The notes under the pieces were generated by a model. It saw nothing but the letters and a program-made list of their open reading frames with translations. It did not search any database and was not told the DNA's origin. A stretch of 33,851 nucleotides of DNA from Bacteroidota bacterium. GTDB lineage: Bacteria > Bacteroidota > Bacteroidia > Flavobacteriales > Weeksellaceae. Numbering within the stretch: position 1 is the first letter of the stretch; the number at the start of each line of letters is the position of its first letter. Positions 23,482-31,172 of the stretch are shown here, piece by piece. The stretch lies in contig JAEWIR010000003.1 in the NCBI GenBank assembly GCA_023386965.1, forward strand, positions 1 to 33,851, written 5' to 3'. Made by a program: the position numbers and the translations under genes.

Positions 23482-24231
23482 ATGAATATGGGATTATTAG
23501 AAGGAAAGGTGGCATTGATTACCGGTGGTTCGCGCGGAATCGGCAAAGGGATCGTAGAACGTTTTGCAGAACAGGGTGCAAAGGTAGCCTTTACCTATGC
23601 CGGATCTGTTGAAAAGGCTGCAGAACTTGAAAAGTCATTCAGTTCCACAACAAAAATAAAAGGTTTCCAAAGTGATGCATCCGATTTTGACGCGGCACAG
23701 AAACTTGTGGATGACGTTATCGCGGAATTTGGTAAAGTAGATATACTTATCAATAACGCCGGGATTACTAAGGACGGACTCTTACTTCGTATGAGTAAGG
23801 ACGATTGGGATATCATCATGAAAACCAATCTGGATTCAGTTTTCAACCTTACCAAAGCAGTAATTAAGCCGATGATGAAGGCCAAAAACGGTTCCATCAT
23901 CAATATGTCTTCCGTGGTAGGAATTCAGGGGAATGCAGGGCAGGCCAACTACGCAGCTTCTAAAGCGGGGGTAATTGGTTTTACAAAGTCTGTGGCACTG
24001 GAGTTGGGTTCACGCAACATAAGATGTAACGCCATCGCTCCCGGCTTCATTGAAACCGAAATGACAGCAGCGTTAGACCAGAAGGTAATTGAGGAATGGC
24101 GGAATGATGTTCCGCTGAAACGCGGAGGTATGCCTGAAGATGTAGCCAATGCCTGCGTATTCTTAGGCAGCGATATGTCCGCCTATATCACGGGTCAGGT
24201 TCTGAACGTGTGCGGAGGTCTGCTTACCTAG
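23482..24231 (+). CDS. fabG: 3-oxoacyl-[acyl-carrier-protein] reductase FabG
   Basis: A 249-residue classical SDR. TGGSRGIG is at 14-21, NNAGITKDGL at 91-100, and the catalytic residues are S144, Y157 and K161 (YAASK). The RM-x-x-DDWD and GQANYAASKAGVIGFTKS blocks and the C-terminal GQVLNVCGG are close to the FabG consensus (usually LNVDGG; Asp is Cys here). FabG reduces 3-ketoacyl-ACP with NADPH in fatty acid elongation. ATG codons at 23482 and 23488 are both possible starts. It closes the plus-strand run that began at 20237 and is followed by a hairpin 30 bp downstream. Confidence 0.9.
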   Translation: MNMGLLEGKVALITGGSRGIGKGIVERFAEQGAKVAFTYAGSVEKAAELEKSFSSTTKIKGFQSDASDFDAAQKLVDDVIAEFGKVDILINNAGITKDGLLLRMSKDDWDIIMKTNLDSVFNLTKAVIKPMMKAKNGSIINMSSVVGIQGNAGQANYAASKAGVIGFTKSVALELGSRNIRCNAIAPGFIETEMTAALDQKVIEEWRNDVPLKRGGMPEDVANACVFLGSDMSAYITGQVLNVCGGLLT

Positions 24232-24261
24232 CACCTGAAGCATAACAGTTACTTAAAATAG

Positions 24262-24284
24262 CCCTTTTATCCACGATAAAAGGG
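24262..24284 (+). terminator. Hairpin after fabG, probable terminator
   Basis: CCCTTTTATC (24262-24271) and GATAAAAGGG (24275-24284) form a perfect 10-bp stem with a CAC loop. The following T tract is short (TTTGCTGTT), so termination efficiency is uncertain. Confidence 0.65.
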
Positions 24285-24338
24285 TTTGCTGTTCCGGTGA
24301 AGAATGGTGTGGAATTTAAGGTTTATAAGCCGTCCTCA

Positions 24339-24346
24339 TAAATTTG
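24339..24346 (+). promoter_or_regulatory. Candidate -7 element for the gene at 24381
   Basis: TAAATTTG matches TAnnTTTG exactly, 34 bp before the ATG. No TTG lies at the usual -33 distance (a GTTTAT is nearby). Confidence 0.5.
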
Positions 24347-24380
24347 AATACCATTTCAGTACAAAAAGAAAAATCATAGA

Positions 24381-24794
24381 ATGATACACGACAAAGATTA
24401 TATCATGCGCATCGTAAAGCAGTTCTCAGAATTGCTTGCTACGATGATGTTGGGAAAGAATGAAGGCGAGTTAAAGGACGAGCAAACGCTGTTTGAAACC
24501 CAAATGAGGAATGTTTTTAAAATGGATTTTGACGAACTTTCTGCCAAAAGTACCGGGGAGATCACACAATGGGTTGAAGCTAAAGATAAAGCACATCAAA
24601 CTGGCTATTATGAACTCCTGGGAAATCTGTTTTATTATAAGTTCAGCAGTCATCCGGAGCTCAGTTTTGCGCTTAAAGCACGGACATTTTATGAGAAGTG
24701 GCTTCAGGAGAGTCAGATATTCTCATTACCGGTAATGGCAAAATTAGCCGAACTAAAGAAATTTAGCGACTTCAATAATGAGGTCAACGATTAA
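24381..24794 (+). CDS. Small helical protein of unknown function
   Basis: A 137-residue, almost entirely helical, soluble protein. Its start (DYIMRIVKQFSELLATMMLGK) loosely resembles the DUF6483-type opening, in which a D-(Y/W)-x-M-R-x-I segment begins a bundle of TPR-like helices; the second half (YYELLGNLFYYKF and KARTFYEKWLQE) is consistent with a TPR-like bundle. I cannot confirm that family. It has its own exact -7 element, lies after the fabG hairpin, and is convergent with the TonB-like gene. Its stop shares a 12-bp palindrome with that gene. The coding frame is open throughout, with normal composition. Confidence 0.75.
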   Translation: MIHDKDYIMRIVKQFSELLATMMLGKNEGELKDEQTLFETQMRNVFKMDFDELSAKSTGEITQWVEAKDKAHQTGYYELLGNLFYYKFSSHPELSFALKARTFYEKWLQESQIFSLPVMAKLAELKKFSDFNNEVND

Positions 24795-24805
24795 AAACCG
24801 GTTTT
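24794..24805. repeat. 12-bp palindrome spanning convergent stop codons
   Basis: AAAACCGGTTTT is perfectly self-complementary. It contains the end of the stop codon of the 24381 gene and the first bases of the TonB-like gene's stop on the other strand. Without a loop it is a weak terminator, but it has A/T tracts on both sides. Confidence 0.45.
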
Positions 24806-25676
24806 AGAAGGAGATGGTATAAGTTCCGGTAGACGAAGTGTTGGCACGTTCAGCCTTTACATATCTTTTAACCCAGGATATAGAGGTGGATACCGCACAG
24901 GCGTCGGAAATTCCGCCGGATCGTCTGGCAAGGGTCACATTTCCTGCTTTATCCACAGTGTAAGAAATGTTGATCGTACCACTGGCAGTGCAGCTATGAG
25001 AAGGTTGTGCGCCCCCGCGTCCCATGGTCCCGGGAATAAAACCGATCAGGTTTCTGTCCACTCCAATTTTACTGTCACCATCACTGTCGCCACCCAAAGG
25101 GTCGCCTGCATTACCTGTGGTTCCCGCAGTACCCTGTGTACCCGCGTTAGATTTTCGTCCGCCAATGAGGTTACCTATTGCCGCAGTACCTTTACCGTCA
25201 CCCGTTCCTGTTTTGGAATTGGAAACGGTAGCTTTGGAGGAGGCTGCTTTTGAATTGGAAGGTTTTGTAACCGCTTTTGCGGTCGTTTTGGAAACAGGTT
25301 TCGTTGCTTTCAAATTCCTGGCTGCAGTCACTTTTGTATTGTTTCCTGTAATCACCCTTTGTGGTTGTACTGGTTCTGGCTGTACTTCAGCCGCGGGTTG
25401 AGACTGTGAAACATCAGGCTGTACGGGCTGCATTTCCGGAGCGGTTTCTGCTGCCAGGCTTCCCTGCTGGAAAGCAGGATCTTCGCTGTCCTGCCCATTA
25501 CGGTTGTCGCCAAAGTTGAGGAGCATTGTTGTCACCTCTTCCGGGGTCTCAGTAATCTTGGTAAACTTATAGAAATAGATGAGCAGAAAGCCCAGAATAG
25601 CCGTCAGTAAAGTAATTACCGCACTTTTTTGCCGGTTCCTCCGGTCGTGGTCCATATGTTTTGCTGCAAAATTCAT
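24804..25676 (-). CDS. TonB-like energy transducer
   Basis: A 290-residue protein with a charged cytoplasmic N-terminus (about 1-17), one membrane segment (about 18-36), and a long periplasmic Pro/Gln/Val-rich then Ser/Thr/Lys- and Gly-rich linker (about 75-215). The C-terminal domain (about 225-290: GTINISYTVDKAGNV through GTYTISF) matches the TonB/TolA-type fold seen in Bacteroidota energy transducers. It would carry proton-motive-force energy from ExbB-ExbD to outer-membrane receptors. Two cysteines (CTASG and DACAV) in the C-terminal domain may form a disulfide. It is encoded directly after exbD with a 1-bp TAATG overlap. No TonB-dependent receptor is in the window, so its client is unknown. 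Confidence 0.8.
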   Translation of the reverse strand: MNFAAKHMDHDRRNRQKSAVITLLTAILGFLLIYFYKFTKITETPEEVTTMLLNFGDNRNGQDSEDPAFQQGSLAAETAPEMQPVQPDVSQSQPAAEVQPEPVQPQRVITGNNTKVTAARNLKATKPVSKTTAKAVTKPSNSKAASSKATVSNSKTGTGDGKGTAAIGNLIGGRKSNAGTQGTAGTTGNAGDPLGGDSDGDSKIGVDRNLIGFIPGTMGRGGAQPSHSCTASGTINISYTVDKAGNVTLARRSGGISDACAVSTSISWVKRYVKAERANTSSTGTYTISF

Positions 25677-26077
25677 TATTCTTCCTGGGTCGTGGCGATT
25701 GCCAGGTTATATTTGTGAGTCTCGGCGATCGACATTACAAAAACTACGTCGCGGTGGCGGCTGTTCTCATCCGCCCGGATGGTAAAGGCAGGATTACTTT
25801 CTTCCTTCAGTGCGTTCACCAGATAATCTTCCAGCTGTTCTCTGGGAATTTCCGCATCATTCACATAATATTTGCCGTCTGCTTTAATAGTCACCGTTGT
25901 AGCCTCCTGAACAGAAGGATTGGCGGCATCGGCTGTAGGAAGTTTAACGTCAATAGCACTTTGACTTATGGCGGAACTCGTAATCATGAAAAATATCAAC
26001 AGCAGAAAAATAATATCTGTCATCGATGCCATGCTGAATTCTGCATTTACTCTGTTCTTCCTCTTTAATTCCATCAA
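25676..26077 (-). CDS. exbD: ExbD/TolR family biopolymer transport protein
   Basis: A 133-residue protein: a short cytoplasmic N-terminus, a single membrane helix (about 20-36) containing the conserved proton-path aspartate D21 in MTDIIFLLLIFFMI, and a periplasmic domain (about 45-133) with LPTAD and a KYYVND segment typical of ExbD/TolR. It assembles with the ExbB-like protein upstream (39 bp) and the TonB-like protein downstream (1-bp overlap) as an inner-membrane energy-transduction complex. ExbD and TolR cannot be told apart confidently; the adjacent TonB-like gene favours ExbD. Confidence 0.9.
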   Translation of the reverse strand: MMELKRKNRVNAEFSMASMTDIIFLLLIFFMITSSAISQSAIDVKLPTADAANPSVQEATTVTIKADGKYYVNDAEIPREQLEDYLVNALKEESNPAFTIRADENSRHRDVVFVMSIAETHKYNLAIATTQEE

Positions 26078-26116
26078 TAATTTGGATTGGATGTTTGGTA
26101 ATAAGTTAAGTCTGTG

Positions 26117-26797
26117 TTACAGCGGTTTATTCAGTGCGTCCAGGAATTCATTTACATGGGTCTGAATCTTCAGTACAAGTCTGTCCACATTTGTTACCAG
26201 TATGTTGTAAAAGAAATAGGCCGGTATACCAACGAAAAGTCCAACGGCTGTGGTAGCCATGGCCGTATATATTCCGGATGCCAGGAGTTTGGGACTCACC
26301 GCACCTGTCACGTTTGAGATTTCAAAAAATGCCATTATCATACCCACAACGGTACCCAGAAAGCCAAGCATAGGTGCGGCCCCCGAAGCAGATGCCAGAA
26401 TGTTAAGGTTTTTTTCCAGTCGGGAAACTTCCAACTGGCCCTGGTTCTGCATCGCATTGGATATATCGGAAATAGGACGTCCAATCCGGGCAAGACCCTT
26501 CTCAATCATCCGGGCCTCCGGTGAATCTATTGTCCTGCAGTAATCCATGGCGGTTTGTATTTTACCGTCCTGCACAAAGTCCTTGATGTTTTCCAGAAAG
26601 TTAGGGGTCTGTCTTGAGGCACGCTTGATGAAGAAATATCTTTCCAGGAAAATATAGAGCGCAAGGAGCCCAAGCAGGAAAATGGCAACCATAATGGAGT
26701 TTCCTATAATTCCTCCGCTGAACAGCACATCCCAAAGGGAAAAAACATGTGTTTCGGTGGTTGTGTTCACAATTTGTGTTGGTGTCTGCAAAAACAT
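26117..26797 (-). CDS. exbB: MotA/TolQ/ExbB family proton channel protein
   Basis: A 226-residue protein with three membrane segments (about 33-55, 125-150 and 170-195) and a large cytoplasmic loop between the first two. AAPMLGFLGTVVGMIMAF is the family's conserved TM2 signature, and ATTAVGLFVGIPAYFFY is TM3. It forms the pentameric channel around ExbD and couples proton flow to the TonB-like protein. It is first in a three-gene minus-strand unit, with exbD 39 bp downstream and an AT-rich 106-bp gap upstream holding no exact TAnnTTTG element on its strand. Confidence 0.9.
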   Translation of the reverse strand: MFLQTPTQIVNTTTETHVFSLWDVLFSGGIIGNSIMVAIFLLGLLALYIFLERYFFIKRASRQTPNFLENIKDFVQDGKIQTAMDYCRTIDSPEARMIEKGLARIGRPISDISNAMQNQGQLEVSRLEKNLNILASASGAAPMLGFLGTVVGMIMAFFEISNVTGAVSPKLLASGIYTAMATTAVGLFVGIPAYFFYNILVTNVDRLVLKIQTHVNEFLDALNKPL

Positions 26798-26903
26798 CTT
26801 ATATTTTTTGGTTAAATGAATGAACGGTAAACACAGGCTAATATTGTAAGAGGCCCGCCTTTACAGTATTTTTAGGGTAAGTTAGCGATTGTTCTGAAAG
26901 TTG

Positions 26904-27365
26904 TTATTCATCTTCAACAATAATCTCGTCCTCTCTGAAGTTACATTTCAGTTTGAAGGGAACCGGTTCATCGGATCCGGTGTAGAAATCGGTAATTTCG
27001 CCCTGCCAGCAGAGCTGCAGTATTCCGTCGCCGTTTTTTTCAAAGGTAAGCTCATTGCTCAGCAAATAAGCTTCTTCATCATCATAAAGATCAATCTCGG
27101 TATATGTTGATTCGTCGGTATCGCTGATGTGGAATGTTTTTCCTTCTATTTCCCCGTTTTCCAGCGGGAAATCAATGACCTCCAGTGAGAGTTGGGGGAA
27201 ATTGTACTGCAGGGAATCGTCGTCTACATGATCCAGGGATTCGTCGGTAATTACCTCTACCTCCAGCAAATGTTCGCTGTTACTGTAAACTGCCTTGCAG
27301 TATGTGTTTTTTATATGATACTTAAGCGTTTCCTCAGGGTGGTAAATTTTTAATATCCCTTTCAT
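26904..27365 (-). CDS. Acidic protein of unknown function
   Basis: A 153-residue, strongly acidic (Asp/Glu-rich), probably beta-rich soluble protein with no signal peptide or membrane segment. I do not recognise the family. It ends in the acidic tail REDEIIVEDE, and its pattern of alternating hydrophobic residues suggests a small beta-sandwich. It has the best-formed minus-strand promoter in the window (27405-27433) and stands alone, 106 bp upstream of exbB, so it could also feed transcription into the ExbB-ExbD-TonB unit. Divergent from the DUF885 gene across 141 bp. Confidence 0.7.
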   Translation of the reverse strand: MKGILKIYHPEETLKYHIKNTYCKAVYSNSEHLLEVEVITDESLDHVDDDSLQYNFPQLSLEVIDFPLENGEIEGKTFHISDTDESTYTEIDLYDDEEAYLLSNELTFEKNGDGILQLCWQGEITDFYTGSDEPVPFKLKCNFREDEIIVEDE

Positions 27366-27404
27366 TGATGGTGAAGTAGTTAATGTGTTAATATTACTGT
27401 TTCA

Positions 27405-27433
27405 CAAAGATAAAAAATTGCCTGAACCACAAA
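27405..27433 (-). promoter_or_regulatory. Full Bacteroidota-type promoter (-33 TTTG, -7 TATCTTTG)
   Basis: On the minus strand TTTG (plus 27430-27433) and TATCTTTG (plus 27405-27412) are separated by 17 bp, matching the TTG-N17-23-TAnnTTTG pattern described for Flavobacteriia. The expected start is roughly 30 nt before the ATG of the 153-residue gene. Confidence 0.75.
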
Positions 27434-27506
27434 TTTTTTTTTCAAAATATTTTAAACAGGGCATTGCGGAAATATTAAGTAAATTTAAGGCTGAAAAAAA
27501 TCTGCG

Positions 27507-29300
27507 ATGAGCCGACTGTCATTGAAATATCTGTTTGCGTTATGTCTTATATCTTTTGCATTTTCCTGCAAGAAAACAGACTCTCCCCTTACAAAGGTAA
27601 CCCCATTGGAAATCGATTCCATTGCGGCGAATTATTATGAGCAATATCTTAAACTTTATCCACTGGAGGCTACAGCCCAGGGTGATTACCGGTATAATGA
27701 CCAGTTGGCAATTGATATAGACAAGGATTATATTTCCGGTGAGATCGCATTTTACAATTCGGTTCAGAAGCAGATGGAAAAACTGAATTACCGAAACCTT
27801 TCTGATGAGGACAGGACGGTCTATGACGTTCTGGATTTTATCCTGAAATCCCGGATTGAACGCTATGCTTATAAGCCTGAATATATACCTTTTACACAGT
27901 TCAGCGGCTTACCGCTTGATTTTCCGTTGCTTGGCTCGGGACAGGGCAGCCAGCCATTCAAAACTGAAAAGGATTATGAGGATTGGCTGAAACGGGCAGC
28001 TAAATTCCCGCTTTGGATGAGCGCGGCTACCGAAAATTTCCGTGAAGGCATGGCCACAGGCATCGTACTGCCTAAAAAACTCGTGGTAAAAATGATTTCC
28101 CAGATGCGGGCAACGGAAATCACTACCACGGAATGGGAAAAGAACATATTTTACGGTCCTGTGCGCGGGTTTCCATCCAACTTCAGCAATGCGCAGAAAG
28201 AAAAGTTCAGCGCTGCCTATGTGGATATGATCAAAACCAAGATTATTCCGTCCTATACTGCAATGGGTGATTTTCTGGAGAAAGAATATCTGCCGAAAGC
28301 ACGGGATACAGATGGGATAAACGCCTTGCCCAAGGGTAAGGATATTTACTCGTTTTACGCACGGAACTGGACTACCACCAGCATGTCGCCGGACGATATT
28401 TACAAGACGGGTCTGGCAGAAGTGGCGATGCTGCGCGCAGAAATGGAGAAAGTGAAACAGCAGGTTGGCTTCGCAGGAAATCTGGACCAGTTTATTGCCC
28501 ATGTGAAAGAGGATCCGGCTGCGATGCCTTATAAAACGGAAAAGGAGATTATTGACGCTTTTAATGCTGTTCTTAAGAAAATCAATCCCAGGCTGAAGAC
28601 CATGTTCAGCCATACTCCTAAAACACCGTTTGAAATCCGGCAGACGGAAAAATTCCGTGAAGCGACTGCAAGTGCCGAGTATGTTCCGGGCACGCCGGAC
28701 GGTAAACGGCCGGGAATATTTTATATGCCTATTCCTGATGCCACCAGATTCAATGTTACCTCTGGAATGGAGTCACTTTTCCTGCATGAGGCCATTCCGG
28801 GGCACCATTATCAGATTTCCCTGCAGCAGGAAAATCAGGAATTGCCTAAGTTTATGCGGTTTGGCTGGCTGGGTGCCTATGGAGAAGGCTGGGCGCATTA
28901 CTGTGAAACTCTGGGGCCTGAACTTGGACTATATACGGATCCTTACCAGAAAATGGGCTATCTGAGTGACCAGATGCTTCGTGCCGTAAGATTGGTAGTT
29001 GATACCGGTCTTCATACAGGCCGCATGAACAGGGAAGAGGCCATTCGCTATTTCCTGAGTAACATATCCTACGATGAGGTAGCAGCTACAGCAGAAATTG
29101 AAAGATATATGGCCATGCCGGGACAGGCGCTGAGCTATAAGATCGGCAGTCTAAAAATACGTGAACTCAGAACGAAATACGAAAAGGAGCTGGGTAAGAA
29201 GTTCAGTTTACCGAAATTTCACGATGAGATATTAAACCAGGGATCGCTGCCGCTGGATGTTCTGGAGCGTAAGATGAAGGTCTGGGCTTCTAAGCAGTAA
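27507..29300 (+). CDS. DUF885 family metallopeptidase-like lipoprotein
   Basis: A 597-residue protein. A signal peptide with a C-terminal AFSC suggests a lipoprotein (a non-classical lipobox, cysteine about residue 21). The DUF885 core carries HEAIPGHH at 427-434, resembling a zinc-binding HExxxGHH site, and GEGWAHYCE starting at G459, the two hallmark motifs of the family. Such proteins are predicted metallopeptidases acting in the periplasm; the substrate is unknown. No neighbouring gene shares a clear task. It is divergent from the 153-residue gene and ends 6 bp before the convergent nth. The TAAATTTA at 27480-27487 is a near match (7/8) to the -7 element. Confidence 0.85.
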   Translation: MSRLSLKYLFALCLISFAFSCKKTDSPLTKVTPLEIDSIAANYYEQYLKLYPLEATAQGDYRYNDQLAIDIDKDYISGEIAFYNSVQKQMEKLNYRNLSDEDRTVYDVLDFILKSRIERYAYKPEYIPFTQFSGLPLDFPLLGSGQGSQPFKTEKDYEDWLKRAAKFPLWMSAATENFREGMATGIVLPKKLVVKMISQMRATEITTTEWEKNIFYGPVRGFPSNFSNAQKEKFSAAYVDMIKTKIIPSYTAMGDFLEKEYLPKARDTDGINALPKGKDIYSFYARNWTTTSMSPDDIYKTGLAEVAMLRAEMEKVKQQVGFAGNLDQFIAHVKEDPAAMPYKTEKEIIDAFNAVLKKINPRLKTMFSHTPKTPFEIRQTEKFREATASAEYVPGTPDGKRPGIFYMPIPDATRFNVTSGMESLFLHEAIPGHHYQISLQQENQELPKFMRFGWLGAYGEGWAHYCETLGPELGLYTDPYQKMGYLSDQMLRAVRLVVDTGLHTGRMNREEAIRYFLSNISYDEVAATAEIERYMAMPGQALSYKIGSLKIRELRTKYEKELGKKFSLPKFHDEILNQGSLPLDVLERKMKVWASKQ

Positions 29301-29306
29301 ATTCAG

Positions 29307-29924
29307 TTATAGATTTAACATCCGGGTGATGAAGTCACCTTCGCGTTTCCCGCGTGCCGGAGAATATTCGCGGCCGTAAAAGATGATCTGAAGATGAAGT
29401 TTATTCCAGAGCTCCTTTGGGAAAATTTTCTTGGCATCTCGCTCGGTTTCCACCACATTTTTTCCGCTGGTAAGCTTCCAAAGTGTCATTAATCTGTGGA
29501 TGTGGGTATCTACAGGAAAAGCCGGGATACCGAATGCCTGGCTCATCACAACACTTGCGGTTTTGTGCCCTACGCCGGGCAGGGACTCCAGCTCCTCAAA
29601 TGTTTGAGGGACTTCGCCGTCATGCCGCTCCACCAAAAGTTCGGCCATCCGTTTCAGGTTTTTGGCTTTCTGGTTGGCCAGACCAATCTCTCTTATCAGC
29701 TCTTTTATCTCAGAAACGTCCAGGTTCTGCATCTTCAAAGGAGTATCTGCCACGGCGAAAAGGGCAGGGGTGATTTCATTGACCTTTCGGTCTGTAGTTT
29801 GCGCCGATAATGCGACGGCTACCAACAACGTAAACGGATCCTTATGGTCCAGCGGAACCGGAACTGTTGGATACAGTTTTTCGAGTTCCGTGATCACAAT
29901 GGCAGCCCTTTGCTTTTTCGTCAT
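29307..29924 (-). CDS. nth: Endonuclease III-like DNA glycosylase lacking the Fe-S cluster cysteines
   Basis: A 205-residue HhH-GPD DNA glycosylase. The helix-hairpin-helix is LPGVGHKTAS (residues 115-124) with the catalytic lysine K121, and FPVDTHIHR carries the catalytic aspartate D139. AVALSAQTTD near 36-45 is also an Nth signature. Nth removes oxidised pyrimidines and nicks the strand by beta-elimination in base excision repair. The C-terminal region, normally holding four cysteines for a 4Fe-4S cluster, instead reads GREYSPARGKREGDF, and the whole protein has no cysteine. The start is taken at the ATG at 29924; an upstream TTG (29945) would only extend into the promoter. It is divergent from bcp over 32 bp. 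Confidence 0.9.
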   Translation of the reverse strand: MTKKQRAAIVITELEKLYPTVPVPLDHKDPFTLLVAVALSAQTTDRKVNEITPALFAVADTPLKMQNLDVSEIKELIREIGLANQKAKNLKRMAELLVERHDGEVPQTFEELESLPGVGHKTASVVMSQAFGIPAFPVDTHIHRLMTLWKLTSGKNVVETERDAKKIFPKELWNKLHLQIIFYGREYSPARGKREGDFITRMLNL

Positions 29925-29940
29925 TTTAAAGTTAAATTTG
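29909..29940 (+). promoter_or_regulatory. Promoter of bcp (-33 TTTG, -7 TAAATTTG), overlapping the start of nth
   Basis: TTTG at 29909-29912 and TAAATTTG at 29933-29940 are separated by 20 bp, an excellent match to TTG-N17-23-TAnnTTTG. The -33 half lies inside the nth coding region. The expected leader is about 10 nt. Confidence 0.75.
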
Positions 29941-29942
29941 GA

Positions 29943-29950
29943 CAAAATTA
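29943..29950 (-). promoter_or_regulatory. Candidate -7 element for nth
   Basis: The minus strand reads TAATTTTG, an exact TAnnTTTG match, 18 bp before the nth ATG. It begins two bases after the bcp -7 element on the opposite strand, so the two would compete for RNA polymerase. No -33 TTG is seen at the usual distance. Confidence 0.55.
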
Positions 29951-29956
29951 GCTATT

Positions 29957-30409
29957 ATGTTGAATGTGGGCGATCATTTACCGGAATTTACAGCGGTTAG
30001 TCAGGAGGGAAAGACGGTTTCCAGTTTGGCTTTCCGGGGCCACAAAACAGTCGTGTTTTTTTATCCTCAGGCCAACACTCCTACCTGTACAGTGGAAGCC
30101 TGCGATCTGAATGACCATCTTGATGAATTACAGCGTGCCGGCTATAAAGTGGTTGGCATATCTGCTGATTCAGTGACGAAGCAGAAGAATTTCCATACAA
30201 AGTATAATTTAGGATATGACCTTATTGCAGATGAAAAGCGGGAGATTATTGAGAAATTTGGAGTTTGGCAGGAAAAGAAAACCTTTGGCAAGACTTATTT
30301 CGGAATTGTACGAACCACTTTTATCTTTGATGAAAACGGGATCTGCATCCGCAGGATTGATAAGGTAAAGTCCAAGGAAGCTACACGGCAGATCCTGGAA
30401 GGAGTTTAG
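29957..30409 (+). CDS. bcp: Thioredoxin-dependent peroxiredoxin of the Bcp/PrxQ type
   Basis: A 150-residue peroxiredoxin. The peroxidatic motif is P-x-x-x-TPTCTVEAC (about 37-49), with peroxidatic C44 and resolving C49 separated by four residues, the PrxQ spacing. VVFFYPQANTP precedes it. It reduces hydrogen peroxide and organic peroxides using thioredoxin in the cytoplasm. It has a strong predicted promoter overlapping nth, so a DNA-repair and a peroxide-defence gene share one 32-bp switch region. Its stop overlaps by 4 bases the stop of the convergent 30406-31113 gene. Confidence 0.93.
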   Translation: MLNVGDHLPEFTAVSQEGKTVSSLAFRGHKTVVFFYPQANTPTCTVEACDLNDHLDELQRAGYKVVGISADSVTKQKNFHTKYNLGYDLIADEKREIIEKFGVWQEKKTFGKTYFGIVRTTFIFDENGICIRRIDKVKSKEATRQILEGV

Positions 30410-31113
30410 TTCCGCCGCTGCTGTTTGCGCACCTTCTTCTCCATTTTTTTTGTCATCTCTTTCTGTATCCTCTTTTGCTCCTCCGCGCGCAGCCGGGCTT
30501 CCTCCATCTGCTTATCCAGGGCACTGTAATGAGGATTGTTTGTACATTCCTTACCATAGAGTTCAAAATAAGGTCCTAAATCCTTTTCCCCGGACACGGC
30601 GCCGGTCACTTTATCCACATGCATGGTAAAATGTGTCCTGGCCAGCGGACATTCCGATGAGGTCTCTTTACCGGCATCTACAATAAAATAGCTGCCCAGG
30701 TCCTGATAATTGGCTGCGTAATCCTTGAATTCAAAATCGATCTGATAACCATGGGCAAGAGCAGAAAGTGCAGCTTCTTCACCGTTGTCAATACGGCCAA
30801 TGAAGGCTTTTAAAGAGGCATCATCGGTTATGTATTTCATAACGCCGTCCTGAAGGTAGGCGATATAATAATATCCGGTCCCGTGAGGATTCAGTTTGAA
30901 ACCTTTACCCTGGCTTTCAAATGGAAAGCTGTTTTCGGTTTTCAGGTTCCTCTCTTTTCCTTCCAAATGATAAATTACTGTCCACGAAGTAACCTTCCCT
31001 TCCGGAATTATCTTAAGGAGCAGATTTTCAGCGGTTGTAAAATGGATCTTCTTTTCCTGGGACTGGAAAGTTACTGCCGCAAAAAGAGAAGCCAAAGCGA
31101 TAATTTTTTTCAT
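30406..31113 (-). CDS. Secreted protein of unknown function
   Basis: A 235-residue protein with a signal peptide (MKKIIALASLFAAVTFQSQ; cleavage about residues 17-19), mature middle region rich in beta-strand-like and aromatic residues (GTGYYYIAYLQDG, YFIVDAG), two cysteines (SSECPLA and GKECTNN), and a highly charged helical tail (about 195-235, ALDKQMEEARLRAEE through KKVRKQQRRN). I do not recognise the family; it is probably periplasmic. Its stop overlaps that of bcp by 4 bp, and a perfect 10-bp palindrome lies 10 bp before its ATG. Confidence 0.75.
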   Translation of the reverse strand: MKKIIALASLFAAVTFQSQEKKIHFTTAENLLLKIIPEGKVTSWTVIYHLEGKERNLKTENSFPFESQGKGFKLNPHGTGYYYIAYLQDGVMKYITDDASLKAFIGRIDNGEEAALSALAHGYQIDFEFKDYAANYQDLGSYFIVDAGKETSSECPLARTHFTMHVDKVTGAVSGEKDLGPYFELYGKECTNNPHYSALDKQMEEARLRAEEQKRIQKEMTKKMEKKVRKQQRRN

Positions 31114-31122
31114 AAAAAGGAC

Positions 31123-31132
31123 ATGACGTCAT
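31123..31132. promoter_or_regulatory. 10-bp palindrome ATGACGTCAT upstream of the secreted unknown
   Basis: ATGACGTCAT is a perfect 10-bp palindrome 9 bp upstream of the ATG at 31113. It could be a small operator, but a palindrome of this length is not rare by chance in 34 kb. Confidence 0.25.
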
Positions 31133-31172
31133 TTAAGAAACGGATAAGGCTTCAACTTATTGCCTGAACCGA

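Noticed and set aside
29925..29945. TTG start for nth, seven codons upstream of the chosen ATG
   Set aside because: It would place the coding region across the nth -7 element and the bcp promoter. The ATG at 29924 keeps all conserved domains.
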